This document shows, piece by piece, positions 12,880-25,300 of a stretch of DNA of 64,000 bases. This DNA comes from Xiphias gladius (lineage: Eukaryota; Chordata; Actinopteri; Istiophoriformes; Xiphiidae). The notes under the pieces were generated by a model. It made no database searches. It saw only the letters and a list, made by a program, of their open reading frames with translations, and was not told where the DNA came from. The stretch is from positions 7,537,713 to 7,601,712 of the forward strand of contig NC_053408.1 of assembly GCF_016859285.1 (NCBI RefSeq), given 5' to 3'. Each line of letters starts with the position of its first letter. Positions within the stretch are counted from its first letter, which is position 1. A program made the position numbers and the translations under genes.

Positions 12880-13180
12880 CCTCCTTTAAGTCCCCCTGTT
12901 TTTAGCATTTTCTAATCAGTACATAAACATGTAACAAGTGTTTTACAACGGACTATAAATGGATATAACAGATAATGTTTGGCAATTTAGAAAAACAGGC
13001 TTGATAATATATGTGTTCATAGGAAAAGTTATAATTTTTGTCAACCTCAGTACATTAATTAACACTTTAAATGGCCTTATAGCTGCTTACAACTACACTA
13101 TAGCGCGTTAGAAACCATTTATTAGACGTTTGTATGCAGCTTATAAATGCTAAATAGGGGGACCTAAAGTAAAGTGTTAC
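12880..13180. mobile_element. MITE-like element with terminal inverted repeats
   Basis: The left end reads CTTTAAGTCCCCCTGTTTTT then AGCATTTT. The right end, reverse-complemented, reads CTTTAGGTCCCCCTATTTAGC then ATTT. About 300 nt, AT-rich, no coding capacity. It recalls a known family of fish genomes. The class of DNA transposon is not clear from the ends alone. Confidence 0.65.
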
Positions 13181-13195
13181 CAGAAATGGTTTTCT

Positions 13196-13470
13196 GAGTT
13201 TGGCTTGGAAGAATTGGCCTGCACAGAGCCCTGACCTCAACCCCGTTCAACACCTCTGGGACGAACTGGAAAGTGGACTGTGAGCCGATCCTTATCGCCC
13301 AACATCAGTGTGCAGACTCACTAATGCTCTTGTGGCTGAATGGGAACAAATCCCTGCAACCAGTTTCCAAAATTCTTGCGGAAAACCTAAAAGAGATGAG
13401 ATTGTGGCACCATTCATTCAACAAGCACTCGACATTCAGGTTTTCACATACTTTTGGCCGCTATTGTGTA
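13196..13470 (+). pseudogene. Tc1-like transposase remnant (C-terminal end)
   Basis: The frame WPAQSPDLNPVQHLWDELE is the conserved D/E-region motif of Tc1-family transposases. Downstream phrases CGCCCAACATCAGTGTG, TCACTAATGCTCTTGTGGCT and the terminal CACATACTTTTGGCC match a well-known fish Tc1-like element. The frame soon breaks (stop after the motif), and the 5' half is missing. Confidence 0.8.
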
Positions 13471-14080
13471 AACACAGAGGCTTTGTCTAATCCCCTGAAG
13501 TCCCACCTGCCTAAAGCTGATAGACAAATCCAATTGCAACATGTCAGGTTCAATATAACATTGTTTCTTGATTTTCACCTCCAGCGGAAGCAACAGACTA
13601 TATAGAAAATATGGTGCAAACAAAAAAAAAAACAACACCCAGCAGCTGCAGCGTTTGCTGGGGCCCCATTTTTAAAGCTGCCTGCTGCGACAAGAGGGTA
13701 AGCAGCAAATGACAAAAAAAAAAAAAAAAACAAGAGCGATGGAGGCTGTGTGAACACATAAACACACACAGCGGAGTACCCTGAGGCAGGCCGTGAGCTT
13801 CCAAGAGCACGAATTATACTCCCGGAGCACTCCCCATTCCTCACTGCTGTGTCAAATCGACATATTTCGTGGGGGTACTCTACGACATCCTCGCACAGGC
13901 CCGCGGTGTGTATCAGGGCCCCATCTATCACACCCCCCCCCTCAAGAGCAACACAAAAGAGAGGCAGAGACAGAAAGACAGAGTAGGAGGCCGGGAGACA
14001 GGGCAGGCTGTCAGTATATCACACCAGGAAATGACTCACTGAGACTGGACACCATAATCTGGTATTGCGTTCTCGTTTAG

Positions 14081-14110
14081 TTTTTTTTATTATTATTATT
14101 ATTATTATCA
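14081..14110 (+). repeat. ATT-rich microsatellite
   Basis: A T8 run followed by ATT repeats with a few CAT interruptions. Confidence 0.85.
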
Positions 14111-15164
14111 TCATTATTATTCTCAGCATATTCATAATTCAACACAAGACATACAGGAAACACCAACATAAACATTCTGAATGAAAGAGAAGAAATCACG
14201 TGACCCACTGGTCAGTGGAGGCCCTCTCGCCTCAAAGACATGCGGCGGCGATGCCAGTTTTAAAACTCAGAATTAAACACACCTGAAGGCCGGATGGGTT
14301 AACCGGCAACGTTTTGAGGCAGCTTCTCTGGCAAAATTGCCGCGCAGCAGGGAAGAGGGGGAGGTCTGTAAACGGGAAAAACAACACTGGTAGCTTTAAA
14401 GAACAAATGCAATGAAGAAAAATAGACGCCGTTAGCAAACGGCTGCCGGCAATGTTGCGCTTATTCTGGCCTCAAAATATTGCCGGTACATCAGAGCCTT
14501 GAGTAAAATATGACAGATCCATGCCCTTTTTTCTGCTGCAAAGGAAGTGCTTTAGTACCCAAGTTAGGGCTAGGTAGGTACAGTCGCCCATAGAAATAGG
14601 ATGAGTAGATTTACAGTGCTGTAATGAGATATACAATATATTATACACCGGTTCACGAGGGAGGTTTCTTTGACGTGTTCCAAACCTGCAGATTCATCAT
14701 GAATAACTGCCAGCTTTTTGGGTAGAGTTGTAGAAGGTTTGCTGGATGATTTCTGCAGGTTGTCATTCTTAACGCGGGCTCCAGCTTTTTGATTTAGACC
14801 TAAAACATGAGCGTGAAAAACTGCAGGTAAAACACAATTTGAAGCAGCCGTTTCTTAAAAGGCTGCTGGTTCAGTCACAGTATAGTGCATTTTCTTTTTT
14901 AACGTCCGCGAACCTTTGCCTCCGTTTGTTAAAAGACTCTCAGTCCCCGCAAATGAAAACCCCTCCCCTCCCTTCCCTTCCCTCCCTAATCCCCATGCCC
15001 CAACCCAAGCCCCCCCCCCTCCGAAAGTAACTTTATACAAACTGATAAAACTTCACAACAATTCACCATCAAACAAAGGTCACACGAAGCTCCGCCGTTA
15101 TGTCCATCCATAGAAACTAAGAACGCCGCACATCAGCAACCCCATCATTCTTGTTGGGATCATT

Positions 15165-15205
15165 ACACACACACATACACACACACACACACACAGACAT
15201 ACACA
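15165..15205 (+). repeat. CA microsatellite, interrupted
   Basis: CA repeat of about 40 nt with TACA interruptions, just past the likely mta3 3' end. Confidence 0.85.
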
Positions 15206-15412
15206 CCGTTTATGCCTCTCTGTCAACACGCACCCAAACACATTCCCTGGGGATTAGAGACAGCCAGCACTTGCAGTCAGGTCAGGTGTATGTCTCTATT
15301 GCATCATGACTCATCACATCGATCTGTCGCCAAACAGTTAGACAGCTTGTTTAAGTGTTGTCAAGGATTATAAAGATCGTTTCAGGGCTAAAAGCAAAGG
15401 AAGGTTTGAGGA

Positions 15413-15418
15413 TTTAAT
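15413..15418 (-). terminator. possible mta3 polyadenylation signal (ATTAAA)
   Basis: ATTAAA reads on the minus strand about 75 nt after the mta3 stop. Another AATAAA is about 1.4 kb downstream (14091-14086). Without transcript data I cannot say which is used. Confidence 0.3.
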
Positions 15419-15491
15419 GGGAGAATGGGAGGAGAGTGTTTCTTTGTGTGTATGCAGGTGGGTTGTGGGGGTCGGAGGGTCTGTGTTCCAG

Positions 15492-15663
15492 TCAGTCGTG
15501 GATGACGATGGGGCCTCGCATCCTCAGGCTGGGGTGAGGGTGCGGAGGGGCCAGGACGAGCCCCTGCGGAGGGCCCTGGGAGACCCTGCGGAGGGTGATC
15601 TGCTCGCAGGGCTGCCGGCAGGCGTGCCTCAGCTGGGAGCGGGACAGCAGCCGCCTGGCCCTC
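15492..15663 (-). CDS. mta3: mta3 coding exon 19 (aa 637-693, stop)
   Basis: Encodes [20 protein letters not shown], a Pro-rich stretch, and the terminus MRGPIVIHD before TGA at 15494-15492. The end is like the PIVIED terminus of MTA1/2. The second RBBP-binding motif (KRAARRP in MTA1) is degenerate here. The acceptor is CCCCCAG. It lies 5.3 kb from exon 18. Confidence 0.93.
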
Positions 15664-18600
15664 CTGGGGGCGTGGAGACAAGACAGGACATAAGCGCAGA
15701 AGAAGATACACTGATATCAGGAAAAACTCCAGCTTTAAAGTTCACTCTTGGCCCAGGACACCGCAGTTAGTAATAGTAACGGCTGCAGTGGTGCTAACTA
15801 AGTACATTTAAGGGTACTTTCCATTTTCTGCTACTTTATACTTCTACTCCATTACAACACAACGGCAACTGTCATTTATGTCGCTACATGTATCTGAACG
15901 ATCTGAGTGTGTCTTCCACCACTGAACAGTAGCAGACGAAACAATATCGGCAGTTTGCTTCGTTTGCCCAGTTACTGTTTCCACAGTCAGGAGCGAACTT
16001 TCAGTCTCAACTTTTGAGCCAACATGGACGAGAGATGGTCCTTTTAAATGCTAAGGAAAAAAACATCATCTTTATTAAAAGTGTGGATTAACCGGATTTT
16101 TCTGACAGTGTCAGAGAAATTTGAAAAATATTTATGTCTTCAACCCTTCAAAGCCCTCCTGTGCTCATCTCTTCTCCCTCCCAACTCTCCTGCCTCCCAA
16201 CCTTAAAATTAATTATTAAAATGATAAATATGTTAGGTCCTGGTAACAAATGCATTGAGCCCCGCGAGTTTATAAACTCAGTTTCCCGATGATAGCTACA
16301 CGAGAAGATTGATGCCACTCTCACGTCTGTACAGTAAATATGCAGCTGCCAGCAGCAGCCAGTTAGCTTAGCTTAGCATAAAGACTAGAAACAGGGGGAA
16401 AACATCCTTTCTGTCTCTGTCATAAGGTTAAAAAAAAAACAACCCAGAACCTCTACAGCTGTAAATGTTAACTGTACACTCATAGAAGTCAAGAAGCATA
16501 TTTTCAAAAATGTCGAGCTTTTCCTTTAAGGTTTTTTTTCCTTAACTTTTTTTTTTATTTTTTATTTTTTTTTTTAAATTTGGGGTTTTTAGATTTGATT
16601 GCGACATTTTTCATGCATTGACTTGTTTTCTTTAACCTTTATTTTTAACCAGGAAGTTTCTTGAGAAACTCTCTTTCACAAGACACACAAGAGAAGCTTG
16701 ATGATTTAAAACACACCACATTCCTCATGAAACATGTTTTGAATGTGGTGTCTGAGTGCCTGATATTTAAATATAACAGCTCAAAATCCGGTAGTAGCCG
16801 AGAATTTAAGATTGCATCTTTATGTTTCCGTGAGTAACAGTGGCTAAGCCTGCGGATAATGTTTACCTCAATCCATTATTTACACCTAGCTGACCACAGA
16901 CCTGATGCTTCTCATTACTGTGGCCAATCTGCAATTTGGCTCCAGCAACATGCAGTAAAAATGTGGCAAAACATAGGAGCAATGGTGAAACTGGCTTTGG
17001 GCTATGGGCTTTCGGGGACAGCTTATTTGTCATGTATGTTATTGGTCTACCAGCAGTTTGACAAACTTCATGCTACTGAACTACTGGTAGTTAATCACCT
17101 CATCGGCCGGCTGTACAAATGTTTTGAGCAGTATCTCCAGAGAAAAATGTTCGTTTTCATCATTCAGCACACCTTTACATGAGGTGTAAAGCGTAAGGCC
17201 TCACCACCAACAACCGATGCATCGGAGTGCAGCATGTACTGAGCATCGGGAATTACTAAGACTCATCTCTGGTTAGGAAGCGAGAGAGAGGAAGAACTCT
17301 GCAGGATTTGCAGGCTTATGAAGGGGCCGGTGGTAATTTCCAGAATGCAGGGGGTGCTGCGTGCTGTGAGAGGAAGGCTCTTTAGCAGCCACAGCACTAA
17401 TGGGATTCATTTGGAGATATGCAATATACATAACAACAATGTATAAGTGATTATTCACTTTTCCCTTTAGGTGGTCACACTTTCAGATGTAATCCACAAC
17501 AAAGCCCTCTCATTTTCTTCCCCTTTCCACTGCTCTCTCAGCAGCGCCGACGACGTTCTTCTTGCACGGTGAACGGGAAAACACATCAAGTTCGTCCGAC
17601 AGTCGTGCATCTACGCGCATATCTTTCAAGTACAATGCCATACTGTACTTATACTTGTACATAGCATGACATACCCTGCGCATTGTCACCTAACAGAATA
17701 TGAAACCGGAGAGGAGCAGGACAGATTTAGCTCTGGTGGCACATTATCTCAAAGCGCTGCTGTTTGTCTGTTCAGCTGGCCTTCGGGAGGAGCAAAGCAA
17801 ACATGCAAAAGCCACTCTCAAACATACCAAGCTGTCTCCCTCACATTTCTGTTTCGCTTTCTCTCGTTCTGTTCGCATTTCTGATGCTCTGTCCTGTTAT
17901 TTCTCTGCCCAAATCCAGCCTCTCTGAATCTTACGTCAGGCAGAGTGATGGAGGAATTACTCAGATCCTTCACGCAAGTAAAAGTACCAATACTTAAATG
18001 TAAAACTGCTGTTTTAACTATTTTACATCTTGTTAGGTAGTTTGGTCCAGTGGTTCCCAACCTAGGGGGTCGGTCCAAGATAAATCACACAAGATAAATC
18101 TGAGTTGTCGTGAGATAACTAGTGTAGTAGGAAGAAAGTTGTTCTTCACAAATCAGTTTTCATTTTTGAACTATTCTCTAATGTTTCCTTTTAGTGAAAT
18201 ATTGGATAGTTTCGCCTTTTTGAGCTTCAAACATTTATTTAAATCTGTCTGTCTTCACTATCTGAAAAGTTTACTACCACTGGTTTAATCTTTAAAAATA
18301 CATTGTAGTTTATAAGTTTATCATATATTTTTTCATGTAAAATTTGTTACCACTTTATAATACATTCTGCGATTGGCAGTGCAATTTTGTTGTATGAATC
18401 AGGCACTAACAAAATAATTGCTGGTTAATACAGGTACTTAAATGTCAGTACAGAAAAAAAAAACAAGACTATGGCAAAAAAGGGAATAAGAACTTTTGGG
18501 GGAAAGGTGAAATAAACTATACTCAACAAATATACTGTATATAGTCTTGTTTTCTTCCGCTGCACCTAGATTAAAGTACCAGCAGGAACCAGTCAGTAAT

Positions 18601-20855
18601 TTATTAGAACCTGATTCATTCAATGAAATCACACTGTAAACCGAAGGCTGTATTACGAGGTGTTATCTAAATCTTAATCTGAAAAGTAACTACAAACTAA
18701 AGATGTCAAAGAAATGTGACTTGAAAAGGACAATTACCACCTTTGAAACTTAGTGAAGTAGAAGTATAAAGTAGCATATAATGGAAGTACTCAAGTAAAG
18801 TACTAATGCAATAAAAATGTACTTAAGTACTGTACTTACAGCACTTTTCCTCTAGCGCCATCATGGGATTAACATTTTTTTAACATTTCAGAGAGAAATA
18901 TCTCAGCACTTCAGAGAATGAATGGGGATAATTTGCTGACCCCTTGACTTTTCATGTTCCTATTATCTCATTCTAGTCGCATTTAACAGTTTAAACAGTT
19001 TTTATGCGCTGTGTAACCTATACTGAGAAAAGTGTTAATTTGCTCTGTTTCTGTCTGTAATTGTCTCTCTTGCCTCCTCGAATAAGTGGGAGTGATCTTC
19101 CACTCCTCTCTGCTCTGTGGCACACTGCGCCCTTCATCACACTGAGTTAGAGATAAAGACGAGGATAACAAGGTGGAGAACGGGGAGAAAAAATGAAACT
19201 TCCGATCATCTCTCATTAGCGGCAGCCTTTCGGAGCAGCTCTATTAATGGCTTTTATTCAGAAAAGCATTCAGTGTCCCTACCAGGAGAGTGGATGGCAG
19301 TATAATATAACAGAAAGGGTAAATTATTCAGAATGATGCTCTCACGCTCTCTGTCTTACACACATAAGCGCACGGCCATGTTGTCTTGGTGGTCAGTGAG
19401 TGATCCACAAGAGTGCCGCCACGGTTAATGTGGTAATGATATTTCCACTCAGGGCCCAACGGTGCCTGGCTCCTCGCTGGCCCATCTGCACCAGTTAGCT
19501 GGTCTAATTTTAGACCCGGCGGTCCGAGGGCGGCTGCGAGCGCCGGGTGCCATGGCTCATTTAGACACAGGCTTAATGGAAGAACATCTTTCTCTCTCAC
19601 ATGCAGACGTGCAAACTTTGACTCATTATGCGCACGCGAGAGTGTGTGTCTATATGTGTGTGTGAAAATACAAAGAACCAGATTTTCTATGTGTAAAACA
19701 CAAGAACCTGTTTATTCAAGTCTATATTCAATCGTGCTTGCGACAAAATGTGTACTGACGTTCAGTGTTTGCAAAGAGAAGCAGACAACGAATAAGACCA
19801 ATCTGCCGTTGGGGGTTCTGCGTCTGTACCAAATTTCATGGCGATCCAAACAGTTGTTGAGAATAGTCACTAAAAAAATAATAATGTCGACCTGATGGTG
19901 GCACTAGAGGAAAAGTCAAAGGGTCACCAGAATTTAATGGCAAACCGTCCCGTGGCTGTTTAGATATTTCAGTCTGGTCCAGTTTAGTGGACCAACTTAC
20001 CAACATTGCTATCCTTGGAGCCATGTGACTATCATAGCAAAAAAAAACAACCAAAACATCTGTATCGATCTTGGCATCGATAATTAAATGCATGCAAAAC
20101 TGACAGTGAGACACTAGCTTAAAAAATATGAAATATTTTGAAGGCTAAACTTCAGCCTCAAACAAAAGCAGCTCATTGTGTCTACCTTCAGGGCCCTAGA
20201 AATCCTCTAGGAAAAAAGGATTAAGTGTTCCTGTTTTGTTTTTTTTTTCCACGAAATCAACCACATTTTTTTGACCGAAAAGTTTTCACGCGTGAGTCTT
20301 ATGATACCAGACATCTGGACAGTTTGTAACTGAAGAATGTAAAATCCTCTAAGTTCCAAAACAAAAAAGAGCAAACATGACCTCAAGTGTCTTCGGTGGC
20401 AGCTAAGGGACCGTCTACCTTATATTTTCATCATTTTCTTCAAAGATACATTTTTCCCTCCAATCAAAAATTATCTCATTTGTCAAAACTGATGCTTTTA
20501 GAGGGTTTCTTGAACAGTTGACAGGTCATGTTTTGATAAAAAATGAACACTTACTTAATTGAATTTTAATTGATTTCATATTTTTAAAATGATGCAATGA
20601 TTTTTTTTTGACACCCTTAGATGGTGCAAAAGGAGAACAATACTCTGCAGGCTTCCCAAGCTGCCACCGTTTCAACTCAGTGGGTCTGTGTAAATTTAAG
20701 CACAGGGGCGTATTGGGTTGTATCTGTTTGTGCGTTTGAACTACACAGCTCCTATGAAGTCATCGCCAGACAAAAATAACCCACTTAGTCACAGTTTAGT
20801 TCAGTTTCTCTTATCTGCTGTCGCTCAGCTCTAAGCATCACTTGCTTTCCCTTCA

Positions 20856-20911
<56 letters not shown>

Positions 20912-22280
20912 CAGCCAATCAGAGGTCAGAAAAGGGTCACCTTTGCTTACCTGGTCTCCCGGGTGACGAGGAAGAAGCTGTCATCTGGGGCATCGATCCA
21001 GTTGGGGCGTCTCTTGCGGATCATCACTCCACCTCGGGTGTTTCCACTACTGCTGTTGCGGCCGTTGTGCTGCAAAAGGACAATTCGATGTTATTTAATG
21101 ACAATAAGCGCTTGATTTAGTGATACCTGATTTGTTAAAAAGATTATAAGACACCTACCAGGAGGGGTCCACCTGTTGCACCTGGGTTCTCTGCAAAAAC
21201 AAAGCCACAGCAGTGAGAGAAAGATGCAAAGTATGCATGAGGGAATCTGTCAGTTGTGAATAGTATTGATTAGTTTATTACTTTTCCTAGTTACAAGTGG
21301 TGCAACAAATGACTGTGTTTCAATTTCAGTAAAAATAGTGAAGTTACCAATAAAAAACAAAGTGTCAGACTGAAGTTGAATCATCCAAATTATCCAAATG
21401 ACCCCCATCTGCTGATTCGCTTTCATTAGAATTAGTTGTCATTCTCTCCAACGAGCTAGTTTAGATAAGAAATGGCAGAAAAGGTTATCAACTCCGGGTG
21501 TATCTCCACTAATCTGATTTTATCAAGCAAAATGATGACAAGAACATTAGATATTAACACTGTTTGGTCCCCAAGGTTCATTCACATCAGAAGTAACTTA
21601 GTTAAAAGCAAGAGGGGATGCATTTTCCTTTTTTTTTTTTTTTTTGAGGTGGGGGGAGGGGGGTGGGGAGTTTCACAGATAAAGTAATGACTTTTGCTTC
21701 TGGGCAGGATTAAGTTAAGCAATAACAGTCTTATTGAAAAAACAACTCATAATTACTTTTGTGGAATCAGTTCAGCTGTTTTTTCTTTTTTTTTTTTTTG
21801 TTTGTTCTGTTTTGTTTTTTTAAAGAAATGTGTGTCTGTGTGTGTCTACCTGAGCGCCTGTCCGGCTCAGCCCTGCTGTGGTGATGGTAGCTGCGCTTTC
21901 CCAGCATGCCGTGGGGGCCGTGCGGGAGAGAGGAGAGGAGACGTCGAGGGGGAGGCGTCTGCAGGCCCGGGGTGCGGTGTGAGCGAGGGGCGTGGGCTGC
22001 CGGACGGGACTCTGGAAGAGACACCAAACTTCAGCTGCATCAACTGGCTCCAATGGACCACCTCAATGTTTTCTACTCATATTTTATTGATTTGACACAG
22101 TTATTCAGTACAATTAAGTAAAATCAGACCAGTTATGGTCAAATTTACGGTTTCAAGTCTTGATTGTGTGAATTGATTTACCTAGAAACTGCAGGACACT
22201 GGTCAGAGTGCTCCTTTGGGCGGCTCTGGTTTTGGGTAAGCGAGTCCCCTGCCCTTCTGACACCCTTAACATGTCTAAAC

Positions 22281-22319
<39 letters not shown>

Positions 22320-25300
22320 TTAACAAACCAGTGCAGTGTTTCTCAGAAGGCATTAACTCCCTCTAAGCCTTACTGACTGACCAATAATACTAAATACTGT
22401 TTAACATCTATGCAGAATCATGCAATTACAAACCAAGTCTGTGTGTCAATTGAATTCTGCATAAAGATGAGTTGATAGAAGGGTGAACTGCGCATGATTG
22501 GAACAAGGATGTCTTATGGAGATGAAAACGACCTCTTATGTTTAAAATGAATGTAGAGCAACATCGCAAGGTGCAGGAGTCAATGCATGTGATCAAATTA
22601 CTCTGAGGTATTAATACGGTGAGACTTGCTTCCAGGGATGACGTGACCACTTAAAAAGAGAAAAAAAATCTGTCTCACATGCACATACAATTTTCAGTAC
22701 ATGCTTACATGCACACACAAACAAAAAAACGTATCGTAAACACACATACATTAAATATGAAGCCGTTATAAGAGCAGGCACTGAAGGTTGAGTCCATGCT
22801 GGGGAGGGGAGGCGTGCCGTTGTGGTTCCTCTGAGTGTCGTGGAGTTGATGGACAGATAACATGGACACATGAAGCACAAGGACTCGGAAGAGATGCTTT
22901 CAGGTGTGACTTTATTGGAGGTCTACTCTCACGTTCACACAGTGATGAAAGAAAAGAGCAAAAAGAGGTAGAAGATGAGATGAGAATATTGCAACAGTTG
23001 TTAGGAAATGAAGGACGAGGAGGCAAAGTGAAGGGGGGGGGGGTGGCTCTGAAGGGCAAATCCTGGCTGCAGGATTTACAAGACAAAGGAGGCAACAGGA
23101 TGGATTCTCATGAATATTGCATGATTTGAACACAGGAGAATAGCTGAATGGATGGCATGGCAAGAGACCACGGTCCAGTAGATGACTTCTTATGGTCTGA
23201 CTCTGATCTGTGGGTGGGGGGGGGGGGGGGAGCGCGGCGGCAGCCAGCAGCAAAAAGTCAAGAGCAGCTATTTATTGTTTGTACCAGACAAATAAGCCTT
23301 CACTTCAGCTTTAACCTCCCTTCTTTCAAGTATCGTCAGTCCAAAGCTCATTATCGATCCATTCATTTGTCTAATACACTCACAAAAACACACGATTAAC
23401 AGCATGAGGGAAAATGTGTGCGCAAATAGGGAATAAAAATGCTTTAAAAAAATGGTGATGGCAAACACAGTGAAGCGGAGGTTCAGTATTTACAATCAAC
23501 ATTCGCGGCTGAGACAATTCGCTCAGCCATGATAGCACAGAGTGGGCACGCCTTTACCAGGGGTGCCGTGCAAAATAGAGCTTTTCTTAGTAAAATACAT
23601 TTTCTCTACATCTAACTTCAGCAAATATGTGGCTCAGACTAGAACATGACTTCTATCGGGTTCTATTACAGTCTACTTGTTAAAGACAGGAGCAAAATCA
23701 GTTATTATGTGTGTATTTTCAAAGTGGGTGTTCGTGTAGAATAGCCCTGTTTAACCAATAAATCTTTGTGTATAATTCCAACAATGGCTTTCAGTTCACA
23801 GTGACTAAGTACCATAACAGATAGAAGAATAAAAATAAATAGATTAAAAAAACAAAACAAAAAAAACCACAAATGAAAAGATGATCAAAACTCATAGTTA
23901 TGAGGACAGGCAGTCTTTATTGGAAACAGGGGGTGGGAGAATACAAAAACCAAAATAATAATAATAACAATAATAATAAAAACAGAAAAGAGAGACAGAC
24001 GGGTGGGGGGGTGGGGCAGAGACGGGCAGAGATGGGGTTTGATGATGGGGCAGTCAGGATGAGAAGGGGTGGTGAGCGCGTGTGTGTGTCGGTGTGTTTG
24101 TGTTTCTGTATGTCTGCATATGTTGTGTTTTTGTTTGCAGGTGTGTGTGTCCATGTGGCAGAAGTTAGGAGGAATTGAAAGAGCTCTTACACTCTGCCTT
24201 TATGGCCCCACAGTTAATGGGGACAAAGGGCCGGCGCGCAGCACGGCGCAGCCTGATGATGTCACGGCACATGTGCCGGGCCAGCTTGGTGAGGCGGGTG
24301 GCCTGCAGCAGGAAAGCCTGCTTGGTCTTCATGGAGGACTTGGGGCTGCCGCTGTTTCGCATCGGCACCATGTGGTTGGACTGACGGGGAGCGTGACCTC
24401 GTGAACGGGACTCCTGGGAAGGAAGTGCGGAGACACAGAGAGAAGGCCACTGAATACAGGTGTGCTGACGTCAGCTGTTTAAAAAACATTGTAGGCGCTT
24501 TAAAAACTAAACTGCTTTTAAAAAAGGCCCTGGAAACCTATTTTCATAAACAGCTTCTTACTATAAGTGATGTGGTCCAACAGGAACACAACATTTTCTG
24601 CCAAAGTTGGAACCGTTTTGGTTATTTTGCATAAGAGACCTCTGTCAGTTTTCAGGGGCTTCAAAAGTTCTAAAAACAGATATTCGCCCCAGATTGCAGT
24701 CCACGTCCAGGTTATATAATGCCAAAGACTCAAGTAAGCTGTAGTTTTTAATGAGTTGTAAGTTATTATTTCACTTTATTAAGTTTTACGACCAAGTAGA
24801 GAAGCTGACAACTGTTTATATGAAAAAGATACCGACCTCGCATTTCAGCCTTTAATGAAAAAGTCATGAAAAAAGCATGCAGCAGTATATGCTCAGTTGC
24901 TAGTTAAATATAGTCAAATAAAATAGCTCAGCAAAAAATATTACCTTCACAAAAGGTTTATTGAAGGTTTTAGTAAGGTGGTGATTCAACTTTATGGTCG
25001 TTTACGAGGCTAGAGTGCTATTTAACTGTATTATGTTTCAGTGAGAGGTGAGGGTGACCCCGTTTATGTCAGTGGGGGCAACTGCAGCTTCCAAACTGGT
25101 CATGAACTGGAATTAACATGTCTGTAAATCAGCTTCGTCAAAAAAGGAACATTATAATCCTTGTGAAGGTGGGATTTATCGCAGGGCTATTAAATAAAGC
25201 TGCATTAGATAAACCGGCATGTGAGTGTACATTGTGGAGTGGCAGGGAAAGTGCAGGTGCAATTAATTACATTAGTAATGGCTGCACTCCATTTGTATTA

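Noticed and set aside
1..15400. haao or oxer1, expected next to mta3 by human synteny
   Set aside because: No cupin-type or receptor-like frame was found; oxer1 would be one long frame and is plainly absent.
21767..22027. Continuous reading of mta3 exon 16 into its intron, ending in a lysine-rich tail
   Set aside because: It starts before a good acceptor and crosses a good donor. Retention is possible, but nothing here supports it.
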